Source: CAJQQY01 sp964352225
Lineage (GTDB): Bacteria; Bacteroidota; Bacteroidia; Chitinophagales; Saprospiraceae
DNA: 17,627 bases
NCBI GenBank assembly: GCA_964352225.1
Contig: CAYGRM010000110.1
Location: forward strand, 1-17,627
Reading direction: 5' to 3'
Below, piece by piece: positions 1 through 7,169 of the stretch. The position numbers and the translations under genes are program-made. The stretch's first letter is position 1, and every line of letters starts with the position of its first letter. Below the pieces are notes generated by a model, which was not told the DNA's origin, made no database searches, and was given only the letters and a program-made list of their open reading frames with translations.

Positions 1-2114
1 GATAGATTCTCTGCTAAAAATTGAATAAAAAAAAATATATTTGAGTCTTCTTTTTTCCATTTTTTGATGCGTTCATATTGGTTAACAAATCCTACTGAAG
101 GGGGATTTTTACTCTCTTTTAGAATCTTTTCCATTACAGGTCTGAACTGAGAGTTATTAAAAGGAATATTATCTGCGGCATAAATAAGACCTCCTTGGCC
201 TTCAAATAATTCATCATATACTTCTTGATTTTTCTTCCAATGTAAATAAGCATCAGTAGAAAAAATACCCTTGATGGCTTCTACTATTTCATAGTATGGC
301 CGAGTGATTAATTTTTTAGATAATAGTTGAAAAAAATCTTTTTGTTCCTCCTTGTTTTTTAGAAGCAAAGTTGCTTCTGTACAAAAGGTAGAGAGTTGTT
401 TGTCATCAATAAATTCAATTAATTTTTCTAAAGTGATAGAAATAGGTAAACTATTATGAAGGATTTCTGATAGATGTTTTGATCGGACTTGGTGTAATCC
501 TTCAATCTGTCTTCCATCTTGAATATAGATTTGATATTCGCTTTTTAGACATTCTAAAATATGACCAATAGAACTAAATTGAGGAGTTATTTTTTTTATA
601 AGTTTACTACTGCTAAGAGTTATGCCACAAATATCTGCTATAGAAACTAGCTCTAATATTTGTCTTTTCTGATTGCCATTTTCTTCTTTATCAAGATTAT
701 CAATTTGCCCTTGCAATCTCTCTTTTAACATATTACCCTGAGTGAGTAGATATACATATTCTATAAGTAATCCACTTTGTTTTATTTTTACCCATTGGGA
801 TTGCCAATTATTTATAGAAGGATGAATTTTTCCTTTTTTTTGAAATGCTCGAAATATTAATTCTGCTTCTTGATAGTCTAGGTTAATGTTGATAGTTGCT
901 AAATTCAAGCTATAATCTCTATATCGATGCCAATCCTCTTCCCTAGAAGAGATTAAAAACTTAATAGGTAAATGTGATGTTCGTCGTACTAATTGTGACC
1001 AGTTTTTTACAGAATATTTTAGTCCATCAATTATAATGATTGGAATTTCTCCAAGTCTGATTAGTGTTTCCAAATATGATGTTATTTCTCCTACTTCATG
1101 ATCAGTTTCTAAAAAATGCAATTCGTACGGGGTATAATTTTCCATCTGAGAAAAAACTACTTGCCACAAAAGAGTAGATTTTCCTTGACCACTTGAAGCT
1201 TTGATGACTGTAACATCAAACTCGTTAATTGAATCTAAAATCTTTTGTTCCCATAGGTTTCTTTTAATTGGAAGACCTGCTCCAATATGATAAGGTTTAG
1301 CAGGTTTTCCTTCAAAATAATTTTTAATAATTTCTTTATCAAAAGGATTTTCAAACGAAATAGGTTCTATCCACCGTTCTGAAATCGCTCTATTGGTTGG
1401 TGCTTTTTGTTGAGAAATGAGAAAGTCTTTAATTACAGTCGTAAATTTATTGAATGTTATTTTTTCTGATTTCTTAGACCAAATAAATGCGTTATAATAG
1501 AGTGATTGGGCTAATTGATTTTCTGTATTGTTTTGAATATGATGTTGGTCAACTATAAGTTTTAAAACTTTTTTATCTAATATTTTTTCCGGAATAATTG
1601 AACAGCTTATTTTAGAAAGGAAATAGCCGAGTTCAAAACCAGAGAAGTTCCAATTAGGTTTGTCACTTATTAATTTTTGAATTTTAACCTCCCAAAAATC
1701 TATGACTTTTTTAGGAATCATTTTCTTTTTTTGATTAGCCTCAATAACTTTTTTTAAGTTGCCTCTCAAGTTATTGTTACAGACTAATTCTAATGTTGCC
1801 TCTTTATCTATTAAGTGTAATTCAACAAAATTAGCAAGGATGTTTTCATTGAATTCAGTTGAATCAATACCATCATTTTTACATTTTACTTGAGTGAATG
1901 TATTAGAAGAAAGATTAGTTATTTTTTTATAGAGGTCAATATCTTCGACACCTTCTAGATGGAAAATTTTCTTTTGAGAAGATTCTGAAATAGAAAACTC
2001 ATCAAGCATTTTGTAAATCGCAAATTTACATTGGTAAACAAAACCTTTCATTGACTCAGAACCTCCTGTTCGTTTTTTCGCTAATTCTTCAAGTAAAGAA
2101 ATAGTTTTTGGCAT
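1..2114 (-). CDS. Cap4/DUF4297-like nuclease-STAND NTPase, putative anti-phage protein (3' end outside window)
   Basis: The frame is open from ATG at 2114 to the window edge: 704 codons with no stop, so the C-terminus is missing. Residues 17-28 read GGSESMKGFVYQ. They are followed by an acidic pair E57-D58 and by Q75-V76-K77. This G-x(n)-GFxYQ ... ED ... QVK layout is that of DUF4297/Cap4 PD-(D/E)XK nuclease domains. A P-loop follows (SSGQGKST, K312-S313), then a Walker B strand ending in D363 (IPIIIIDG) and an SSREEDW segment around R391, as in STAND NTPases. The rest looks helical, a likely sensor region. In known Avs-type proteins the C-terminus senses a phage protein and the NTPase oligomerises to activate the nuclease; that role here is inference from layout and from its position next to an integrase. 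The gene starts 42 bp after the integrase stop and may be co-transcribed. The start has no Shine-Dalgarno sequence. An Mrr-like restriction effector is an alternative for the N-terminal domain. Confidence 0.8.
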   Translation of the reverse strand, partial: MPKTISLLEELAKKRTGGSESMKGFVYQCKFAIYKMLDEFSISESSQKKIFHLEGVEDIDLYKKITNLSSNTFTQVKCKNDGIDSTEFNENILANFVELHLIDKEATLELVCNNNLRGNLKKVIEANQKKKMIPKKVIDFWEVKIQKLISDKPNWNFSGFELGYFLSKISCSIIPEKILDKKVLKLIVDQHHIQNNTENQLAQSLYYNAFIWSKKSEKITFNKFTTVIKDFLISQQKAPTNRAISERWIEPISFENPFDKEIIKNYFEGKPAKPYHIGAGLPIKRNLWEQKILDSINEFDVTVIKASSGQGKSTLLWQVVFSQMENYTPYELHFLETDHEVGEITSYLETLIRLGEIPIIIIDGLKYSVKNWSQLVRRTSHLPIKFLISSREEDWHRYRDYSLNLATININLDYQEAELIFRAFQKKGKIHPSINNWQSQWVKIKQSGLLIEYVYLLTQGNMLKERLQGQIDNLDKEENGNQKRQILELVSIADICGITLSSSKLIKKITPQFSSIGHILECLKSEYQIYIQDGRQIEGLHQVRSKHLSEILHNSLPISITLEKLIEFIDDKQLSTFCTEATLLLKNKEEQKDFFQLLSKKLITRPYYEIVEAIKGIFSTDAYLHWKKNQEVYDELFEGQGGLIYAADNIPFNNSQFRPVMEKILKESKNPPSVGFVNQYERIKKWKKEDSNIFFFIQFLAENL

Positions 2115-2156
2115 AGGATGTGAAAAGTTAATTTGTATAATTGATTAAACAATAAA

Positions 2157-3344
2157 CTACAATTCAGGCATTTTTTCAAACACCTCATTATTCTTAAATA
2201 AACCAAGAGACTTCAAATACCGATCAGTCATTTCCAAAGAATAATGGCGACATTGAAACTGAATACTTTTTATATCAACTCCAGCTTTATAAGCACTTAC
2301 TACTCCAGTATGTTTCCATCCATAAAGTGTATAATCTCCTCCAGACATTTCCAATTCTTTAAGAACCTTTCTATGTCGGTCTCCCATTTTGTTTATTGAA
2401 AATGGAGTATCACTCGGTTCTACTAATCTAGGAAAAATATAACCTGATGTTTTACCAATGAGGTAATGTTCGGAATCAAAAGAATCTAATTTGAGTTGTG
2501 ATAAATTTTTTAAAAAGTGAGAAGGAATAGTTACATATTCACCCTTATTATTTTTAGCAACATCTCCTGGAATAAAAATTCGCTTCTCCTTTAAATTGAT
2601 ATTTTTGATTTGTAACAATCTAATTTCATTTGGTCGCATAAAGCAATAAAAAATAAACTGAATGGTAAGTTTCAATTGGTCATCAGCTATATCTAAGATT
2701 TGTTTTTGTTGAATTTTAGAGTAGGCTTTATTCTTGGCACTCGTCTTCACTCGCATCTTTTTATAATTTTGAAATGGGTTTTCCATTATCCAATTACGAG
2801 TTACCATTTCGCCAAGCAAGCTTTTTAGAATTCTTAAGTAATCATTCCTGCTTTGGGTAGACAGCTCTCTTTCAACGAGCAAATAGTCTGAAAATTTAAT
2901 GAGGTCTTGATCTGTTAATTGATGTAAATATAATTTAGGCTGGATGAATTTGATAAAAATACCAACTTTTGATTTAGCTGTTTGGAAGGTTTTTTTCCGA
3001 AATAGTTTAGATTTTATTTCAAGGATTTTTTGAAATGCTTCTTTGATATTGTGGACTTGAAAGGATGCTTCTTCTTTTTTAGAAATAGCTTTGTTTGGTA
3101 GATTAGCTTTTAAGTAGTATCCCTTTTTAAGAAGATTGTTTATATCTGATATCCTTTTTTGTGCATAAGCTTTTCTTTCTTCAAGAGAATTAAACTTATT
3201 TAAAGTGTAGTCTTTTTTCCTAATCTGCTTATTTTTCTTTTCATCCCAAACGTAAAATACAATATACCAACGGCTATTGATATCTCCTTTTGCATTATAC
3301 AAACGAGCAAGTTTAAATGGTTTAGTATTTTCGAATTGTTCCAA
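2157..3344 (-). CDS. Tyrosine recombinase/integrase of an element inserted in ssrA
   Basis: Phage-type integrase that would insert and excise the element ending at the tmRNA gene. The N-terminal part (around 3320-3120) resembles the arm-binding domain of Bacteroidota integrases (RWYIVFYVWDEKK..., then an ISDINNLLKKGYY helix). A SAM-like core-binding domain follows, then the catalytic domain: Arg in FMRPNEIR, Lys in DVAKNNKG, KHTG in place of the usual RHT, His in CRHYSLEMT, and the nucleophile Tyr in TDRYL (codon 2219-2217). The KHTG variant is common in this phylum. The start is uncertain. The frame stays open upstream to an ATG at 3560, but that ATG lies inside the tmRNA gene and the extra residues are translated tmRNA. 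No in-frame ATG exists between 3455 and the first conserved residues. I give TTG 3344 as the most conservative start; a CTG at 3371 is another option. Confidence 0.85.
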   Translation of the reverse strand: MEQFENTKPFKLARLYNAKGDINSRWYIVFYVWDEKKNKQIRKKDYTLNKFNSLEERKAYAQKRISDINNLLKKGYYLKANLPNKAISKKEEASFQVHNIKEAFQKILEIKSKLFRKKTFQTAKSKVGIFIKFIQPKLYLHQLTDQDLIKFSDYLLVERELSTQSRNDYLRILKSLLGEMVTRNWIMENPFQNYKKMRVKTSAKNKAYSKIQQKQILDIADDQLKLTIQFIFYCFMRPNEIRLLQIKNINLKEKRIFIPGDVAKNNKGEYVTIPSHFLKNLSQLKLDSFDSEHYLIGKTSGYIFPRLVEPSDTPFSINKMGDRHRKVLKELEMSGGDYTLYGWKHTGVVSAYKAGVDIKSIQFQCRHYSLEMTDRYLKSLGLFKNNEVFEKMPEL

Positions 3345-3419
3345 AGGAAATAGTTTTAGGGAAAATGCCAGAATTGGCTCATAAGCTGGCTCATTTGGAA
3401 AGTTGGCGGTAAGTTTATT

Positions 3420-3448
3420 CGCAACTCCTTGATTATCAAGAAGTTGCG
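3420..3448. repeat. 13-bp inverted repeat between tmRNA end and integrase
   Basis: Arms CGCAACTCCTTGA (3420-3432) and TCAAGAAGTTGCG (3436-3448) pair over 13 positions with a single G-T wobble and a 3-nt spacer. The repeat lies 6 bp inside the element from the tmRNA CCA end. No T-run follows on the minus strand, so it is a poor intrinsic terminator for tmRNA. It could be a recombinase or excisionase site, or a structure that processes or attenuates transcription running from ssrA into int. Confidence 0.7.
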
Positions 3449-3454
3449 AAAACG

Positions 3455-3489
3455 TGGTGGAGCTGCCGGGAGTTGAACCCGGGTCCAGA
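3455..3489 (-). other. Probable attachment site (att) at the tmRNA 3' end
   Basis: The integrase gene lies just beyond the CCA end of ssrA, and the T-arm plus acceptor 3' half is the usual crossover segment for elements that use tmRNA genes. The exact core cannot be fixed, because the second copy at the other end of the element is outside the window. The boundaries given simply cover the T-arm and acceptor 3' strand. Confidence 0.45.
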
Positions 3490-3711
3490 CAAAGCAACTG
3501 AGAGCTTTCTACATGCTTATTTTCTATTCGATTTTCGAGCAATGACAAGGAAGAAACCAACCCGCGTCATCACCTTATCCTCCATAAATTTCGCTTCATA
3601 GTGGAGGTCCCCTAATCCGCTAGCCTAAGTGCTCTTTCGAGCGGATGATATGCGGCACGCTGTGTATTAGGCGTCAAGCGCACGGCACAAAGGCATCTAA
3701 TTAGATTCTAA

Positions 3712-3741
3712 TTAGGCTGCCATGGCGAATCGTTGATTGCC
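3712..3741 (-). other. tmRNA tag-peptide reading frame (GNQRFAMAA)
   Basis: Starting at a GGC resume codon, the frame reads Gly-Asn-Gln-Arg-Phe-Ala-Met-Ala-Ala and then TAA. The Gly start and the small hydrophobic Ala-Ala end fit tags of this phylum (for example GENNYALAA-type tags), but the middle Gln-Arg-Phe and the Met before Ala-Ala differ from the commonest form. The resume codon is inferred from that similarity. Confidence 0.8.
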
Positions 3742-3844
3742 ATTTATTGTTGTTTAATTACTATTTTTTAACGGAGTAAGTAATTTTGCTCCGACATGCT
3801 TACTAACCGATAATCTTTCCTGTCGATTCCAGTCAGCCCCTATG

Positions 3845-3916
3845 GGAATATCGAATATCGAACAAGGAATGAAGAAATTCGAAGTTGGATATTCCTCGTT
3901 CGATATTCGATATTCC
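3845..3916. repeat. REP-like 26-bp inverted repeat in the ssrA-metG intergenic space
   Basis: The left arm 3845-3870 and right arm 3891-3916 are complementary with one mismatch; the arms are built from GAATATCGAATATCGAAC units. The 20-bp spacer carries a further partial unit (AAATTCGAAGTTGGATATTCC). It begins 5 bp upstream of the mature tmRNA 5' end. If the promoter at 3970-4000 is right, it is transcribed as part of the tmRNA precursor leader. The 319-bp gap 3841-4159 otherwise holds only the putative promoters. Confidence 0.85.
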
Positions 3917-3969
3917 ATTTTGTCTTTTCGATTTTCATAAACTCAAAACTCTTTTGTTTCAAGCGGTTG

Positions 3970-4000
3970 CAAAAGTAATAACAATATTGATTAATGTAAA
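3970..4000 (-). promoter_or_regulatory. Putative ssrA promoter
   Basis: On the minus strand TTTACA (4000-3995), a 17-nt spacer, then TACTTTTG (3977-3970) match a -33/-7 promoter of the Bacteroidota TAnnTTTG type. The start would be near 3963, giving a leader of about 120 nt before the mature tmRNA, to be removed by RNase P. The region is AT-rich, so a chance match is possible. Confidence 0.45.
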
Positions 4001-4113
4001 GTTTCTATTCATTTGGTTTTTTTTATTTTTGGAATAAAATAGACTTCATTTTTGAAACCAAAAAAAATGCAGAATCGTTGGCAAACCTGTATATTCGCAC
4101 CCAAATGTGAAAA

Positions 4114-4121
4114 TAATTTTG
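4114..4121 (+). promoter_or_regulatory. Possible metG -7 box
   Basis: TAATTTTG matches TAnnTTTG exactly and lies 38 bp before the metG ATG. No convincing -33 element is seen. A second match, TATTTTTG at 4024-4031, is an alternative. Confidence 0.3.
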
Positions 4122-4159
4122 CCGAAATTGATTTGTTGGTAAAATTCAAAAAATAAAAT

Positions 4160-6280
4160 ATGTCAGATCCAAAAAGATATTTAGTTACTTCTGCTCTTCC
4201 TTATGCCAATGGTGAATTACACCTTGGGCATTTGGCAGGCGCATATTTGCCAGCCGATATTTATGTGCGTTACTTGCGATTGCAGGGAAAAGATGTAGCC
4301 TATATTTGTGGCTCTGATGAAAATGGAGCTGCGATCACTTTGCGGGCAAAAAAAGAAGGAATTTCTCCTCAAGAAATTATTGACAAATACCATAATTTAT
4401 TTAAAACCACTTTTGAAAAATTAGGTATTTCATTCGATTATTATCATCGAACTAGTGCTCCTTTGCATCATGAAACTGCCCAAGGTTTTTTTAAAAAATT
4501 ATTGGAAAAAGGAGACGAGTTTGAAGAAAAAGTGAGCGAACAATATTACGATGAAGGTTTTGACCAGTTTTTAGCAGACCGATATATTATCGGAACTTGT
4601 CCAAATTGTAGTTACGATAAAGCATACGGAGATCAATGCGAAAATTGTGGAAAAGACCTTTCTCCAACTGAACTCATCAATCCAAAATCTACCTTGAGTG
4701 GAAATGTTCCTATTTTAAAATCCACTAAACATTGGTTTTTTAAATTAGATAAGCATGAGGCGTGGTTGAAGGAATGGATCGAAGAAGGAACACTTGATGG
4801 CGAGCCTCATCACAACGCAAAATCTTGGCGAAATCATGTGGTTGGACAATGTAAATCATGGTTAGATGGAGGACTTTTACCTCGTTCGATTACCCGTGAT
4901 TTGGATTGGGGAATTCCAGTTCCAGTTGAAGGTGCAGAGGGGAAAGTGTTGTACGTTTGGTTTGATGCACCGATTGGTTATATCTCATCTACCAAACAAT
5001 GGGCTGCCGAAAATGGAAAAAACTGGGAGGATTATTGGAAAAGTGATGATGCTGAATTAGTGCATTTTATAGGGAAAGATAATATCGTTTTTCATTGTAT
5101 TGTTTTCCCTGCTATGTTAAAAGCACATGGAGAGTACAACTTGCCGGTGAATGTTCCTGCGAATCAATTTTTGAATTTTGAAGGAGATAAATTTTCTAAA
5201 TCGAGAGGTTGGGGTATAGAGCAAGATGAGTATCTCAGGGTTTTTGAAAATTTCGAAAATAAAGAAGATGCCTTAAGGTATACTTTGATTCGCAACATGC
5301 CTGAAAATAAGGATAGTGATTTCAAGTGGGATGATTTCGTGGATTTTCATGATAATGAGTTGGTGGCGAATGTGGGTAATTTTATTAATCGAGTAGTGGT
5401 TTTGACTAACAAATACTTCGAAGGAAAAGTACCTTCGGTGGATGTTGATTTGAAGGAAGTGTTAGCTGGAGTAGAAAATTTGACGCAACGATTATGTCAA
5501 GAAATTGAAGCCTTCCAATTCAAACCAGCCATTAGTACATTGATGGAAATTTCAAGTTGGGGAAATACTTATTTGCAGGATGCTTCACCTTGGACCATTT
5601 ATAAAACGGAACCTGATAGCGAAAAAATTAAAGAGGCTATGTTGGTGAGTTTGCAGATAGTTGCTTTGTTAGGTGTTTTGACCAAACCATTCTTACCTTT
5701 TTCTTCAGCAAAAATTCAAAAGTTATTGAATTTGCCAGGAGTACAAAATGGTGATTTAATTGAGATCTTGGAACGCCTCCAAAAAGGGCAACCCATTTTA
5801 GAAGCAGGTGGTCAAATTGGCGAACCTACTTTGCTTTTTGCCAAAATTAATGACAGAAAAGATACTTCTCGATTGGATATCGTTAATGCTCAAAAAGAAA
5901 AATTAGTCGCTGCACTTGAAGCTAAGAAAGCAAGTGAACGAGCGCCAGTTAAAGATGAGATTACTTTTGATGATTTTACCAAACTAGATATTCGAACCGG
6001 AACGATCATTCAAGCAGAGAAAATGGAAAAGGCCGATAAACTTTTAAAAATAAAAGTAGACTTAGGTTTCGAAGAAAGAACTGTTGTATCTGGGATTGCA
6101 AAATTTTTCAAACCTGAGGATATCATCGGTCAACAAGTGTTGCTACTCGCTAATCTTGCTCCTCGAAAAATGAGAGGAGTCGAATCTCAAGGAATGATTT
6201 TGATGGCTGAAAATGAGAAAGGAGAATTGAGTTTTGTGAGCCCGAAAGAAGGGTGGGGGAATGGATTCCAAATAAGTTAA
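4160..6280 (+). CDS. metG: Methionyl-tRNA synthetase
   Basis: This enzyme charges tRNA-Met with methionine in the cytoplasm, using ATP. The class I Rossmann core starts at once, with the HIGH-type motif H21-L-G-H24 in PYANGELHLGHLAG. A connective insert has two zinc knuckles (C147-P-N-C150 and C160-E-N-C163). The KMSKS loop is K344-F-S-K-S348. An anticodon-binding helical domain follows, and residues from about 600 form a C-terminal OB-fold tRNA-binding domain (LDIRTGTI ... VSGIAKFF ... RKMRGVESQGM), as in dimeric long-form MetG. The 706 residues are full length for that form. The ATG has no Shine-Dalgarno sequence, which is normal here. The gene is transcribed away from ssrA. Its TAA stop is the first base triplet of a gene-end repeat, and a bidirectional terminator follows. 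Confidence 0.98.
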   Translation: MSDPKRYLVTSALPYANGELHLGHLAGAYLPADIYVRYLRLQGKDVAYICGSDENGAAITLRAKKEGISPQEIIDKYHNLFKTTFEKLGISFDYYHRTSAPLHHETAQGFFKKLLEKGDEFEEKVSEQYYDEGFDQFLADRYIIGTCPNCSYDKAYGDQCENCGKDLSPTELINPKSTLSGNVPILKSTKHWFFKLDKHEAWLKEWIEEGTLDGEPHHNAKSWRNHVVGQCKSWLDGGLLPRSITRDLDWGIPVPVEGAEGKVLYVWFDAPIGYISSTKQWAAENGKNWEDYWKSDDAELVHFIGKDNIVFHCIVFPAMLKAHGEYNLPVNVPANQFLNFEGDKFSKSRGWGIEQDEYLRVFENFENKEDALRYTLIRNMPENKDSDFKWDDFVDFHDNELVANVGNFINRVVVLTNKYFEGKVPSVDVDLKEVLAGVENLTQRLCQEIEAFQFKPAISTLMEISSWGNTYLQDASPWTIYKTEPDSEKIKEAMLVSLQIVALLGVLTKPFLPFSSAKIQKLLNLPGVQNGDLIEILERLQKGQPILEAGGQIGEPTLLFAKINDRKDTSRLDIVNAQKEKLVAALEAKKASERAPVKDEITFDDFTKLDIRTGTIIQAEKMEKADKLLKIKVDLGFEERTVVSGIAKFFKPEDIIGQQVLLLANLAPRKMRGVESQGMILMAENEKGELSFVSPKEGWGNGFQIS

Positions 6281-6304
6281 CCCCCCAGCCCCTAAAGGGG
6301 AGCC
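6278..6304 (+). repeat. Gene-end repeat, copy 1 (includes metG stop codon)
   Basis: TAA, six C, then AGCCCCTAAAGGGGAGCC. The inner CCCCTAAAGGGG is itself a hairpin. The element starts with the metG stop codon and is repeated in inverted orientation at 6478-6503. Repeats of this kind occur widely between Bacteroidota genes. Confidence 0.85.
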
Positions 6305-6336
6305 TTTTTTCTTTGCCTTTCGGCAACAGAAAAAAG
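6304..6336. repeat. Hairpin attached to gene-end repeat copy 1
   Basis: CTTTTTTCT (6304-6312) pairs with AGAAAAAAG (6328-6336), and TTGCC (6313-6317) with GGCAA (6322-6326), around a TTTC loop with one bulged base. A matching hairpin accompanies copy 2 at 6446-6478, so repeat and hairpin travel as a unit. Confidence 0.7.
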
Positions 6337-6378
6337 TTAATTACTATCTGCCTCCCGATTCAATTATCTAAAAAAAAA

Positions 6379-6405
6379 GGACTTTGAAATTAAATTTCAA
6401 AGTCC
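6379..6405. terminator. Bidirectional intrinsic terminator between metG and the TPR gene
   Basis: GGACTTTGAAAT (6379-6390), loop TAA, ATTTCAAAGTCC (6394-6405): a perfect 12-bp stem. It has a T-run on the right (6406-6412) and an A-run on the left (6371-6378), so it can stop transcription from metG (+) and from the convergent gene (-). Confidence 0.92.
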
Positions 6406-6445
6406 TTTTTTTCTACACAAATATCGTCAAACAAATCATGTTTAA

Positions 6446-6478
6446 CTTTTTCGATTGCCGAAGGCATAATCGAAAAAG
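6446..6478. repeat. Hairpin attached to gene-end repeat copy 2
   Basis: CTTTTTCGATT (6446-6456) pairs with AATCGAAAAAG (6468-6478), and GCC with GGC inside, around a GAA loop with a 2-nt bulge. It resembles the hairpin at 6304-6336 in layout (T-run, TTGCC core, A-run). Confidence 0.7.
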
Positions 6479-6503
6479 GCTCCCCTTTAGGGGCTGGGGG
6501 TTA
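6478..6503 (-). repeat. Gene-end repeat, copy 2 (includes stop codon of the TPR gene)
   Basis: Read on the minus strand it is TAA, five C, then AGCCCCTAAAGGGGAGCC. This is identical to 6278-6304 except for one C. The TAA is the stop codon of the minus-strand gene ending at 6501. Confidence 0.85.
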
Positions 6504-7106
6504 CCTCATCTTCGGCCGTCTTCTCTTCCCTCCTGGCTGCATCATATTTCTTCGACCTTGTCCCTGGGCATTTTTCATTTGACCTCTTTGTTTGAAAGCC
6601 AAATCAAATTGAGCAATCTGATCTTTAATTTGTTGCTGCGTTACTTTTAACTTTTTAGCATTCATGAAATATACCTTAGCAGCATTCCATTTTTGCTTTT
6701 GTGCATTGATATTAGCCAATTGCAATTGTACCATTGCTTTTTCATCATCTGTAGGTAAGTCGATAGCTTCTGCTTTTTTGAAATATTCTTCAGCAGCATT
6801 ATTATCTTTTTTATTCATCGCCAGAGAACCTTTGAGGATATTGTAAAAGGCTTGATTGGTTTTGTATAAATATTCAGGTTTCCAAGTCAAATTAAGTCGT
6901 GCTTCTGCTTCCTCGAATTTCATTTCTTGCACTAGTTGAGCAGCTGATTGAACAGTTCCAAGCATAATATAACTAGCCAATAATCCTATTCCTATAAGTA
7001 AAAAAGGCAAGGCATACCAAAAGCCTTGAAAGATTGCTAATAAGATACCACCGACTAAAAATAGGGCGATTAAGGCAAATTTGAGTTTTATATTAATTGA
7101 AAACAT
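6501..7106 (-). CDS. Small membrane protein with two TM segments and a TPR-like region
   Basis: 201 residues, not a family I can name. Two hydrophobic segments (about 8-25 and 29-49) form an N-terminal membrane hairpin. Helical repeats of TPR character follow (AAEEYFKKAEAIDL, LANINAQKQKWNAAKVYFMNAKKL). The last 18 residues are strongly basic (GRRNMMQPGGKRRRPKMR) and may bind nucleic acid or lipid head-groups. It is a clear paralogue of the protein at 9623-10147: both have two TM segments, then a conserved 'KT.(A/R)(F/Y)Y' stretch and the same helix order. The gene has its own promoter (-7 box 7158-7165) and ends in a gene-end repeat facing metG. A scaffold or tetratricopeptide role at the inner membrane is only inference. 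Confidence 0.85.
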   Translation of the reverse strand: MFSINIKLKFALIALFLVGGILLAIFQGFWYALPFLLIGIGLLASYIMLGTVQSAAQLVQEMKFEEAEARLNLTWKPEYLYKTNQAFYNILKGSLAMNKKDNNAAEEYFKKAEAIDLPTDDEKAMVQLQLANINAQKQKWNAAKVYFMNAKKLKVTQQQIKDQIAQFDLAFKQRGQMKNAQGQGRRNMMQPGGKRRRPKMR

Positions 7107-7157
7107 CGTGTTATTTTTTTAAAATATAAATTTAAACCATTGATACTCAACGGGGTG

Positions 7158-7165
7158 CAAAGATA
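7158..7165 (-). promoter_or_regulatory. -7 box of the TPR gene promoter
   Basis: On the minus strand TATCTTTG followed by CACC is a textbook Bacteroidota -7 element. It lies 52 bp before the ATG at 7106 and just after the stop of the upstream reductase gene, so the TPR gene can be transcribed on its own. Confidence 0.65.
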
Positions 7166-7169
7166 CGGA

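Larger units (their letters stand above)
3455..3840 (-). ncRNA. ssrA: tmRNA (transfer-messenger RNA)
   Basis: This RNA rescues stalled ribosomes by acting first as alanyl-tRNA and then as a short mRNA that adds a degradation tag; its partner is SmpB. The mature 5' end GGGGCTG (3840-3834) pairs with CAGCTCC near the 3' end, leaving ACCA. The third pair is G-U, the alanine identity element. A T-arm CCGGG-TTCAACT-CCCGG is present, and the 5' strand continues with the typical GACTGGAATCGACAGG. The tag frame lies at 3741-3712, followed by a hairpin (CTAATTA/TAATTAG) that matches helix 5. The remainder should hold the pseudoknots, which I did not fold in detail. The 386-nt length is normal for a one-piece tmRNA. 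The 3' end is the junction with the integrated element and has been restored intact. Confidence 0.95.

Noticed and set aside
3455..3560. N-terminal extension of the integrase to ATG 3560
   Set aside because: The extra residues are a translation of the tmRNA 3' half (HVESSQLLCLDPGSTPGSS), not protein sequence.
6384..6650. 88-codon plus-strand frame across the terminator and gene-end repeat
   Set aside because: It spans a terminator, a repeat and the antisense of the TPR gene; no protein character.
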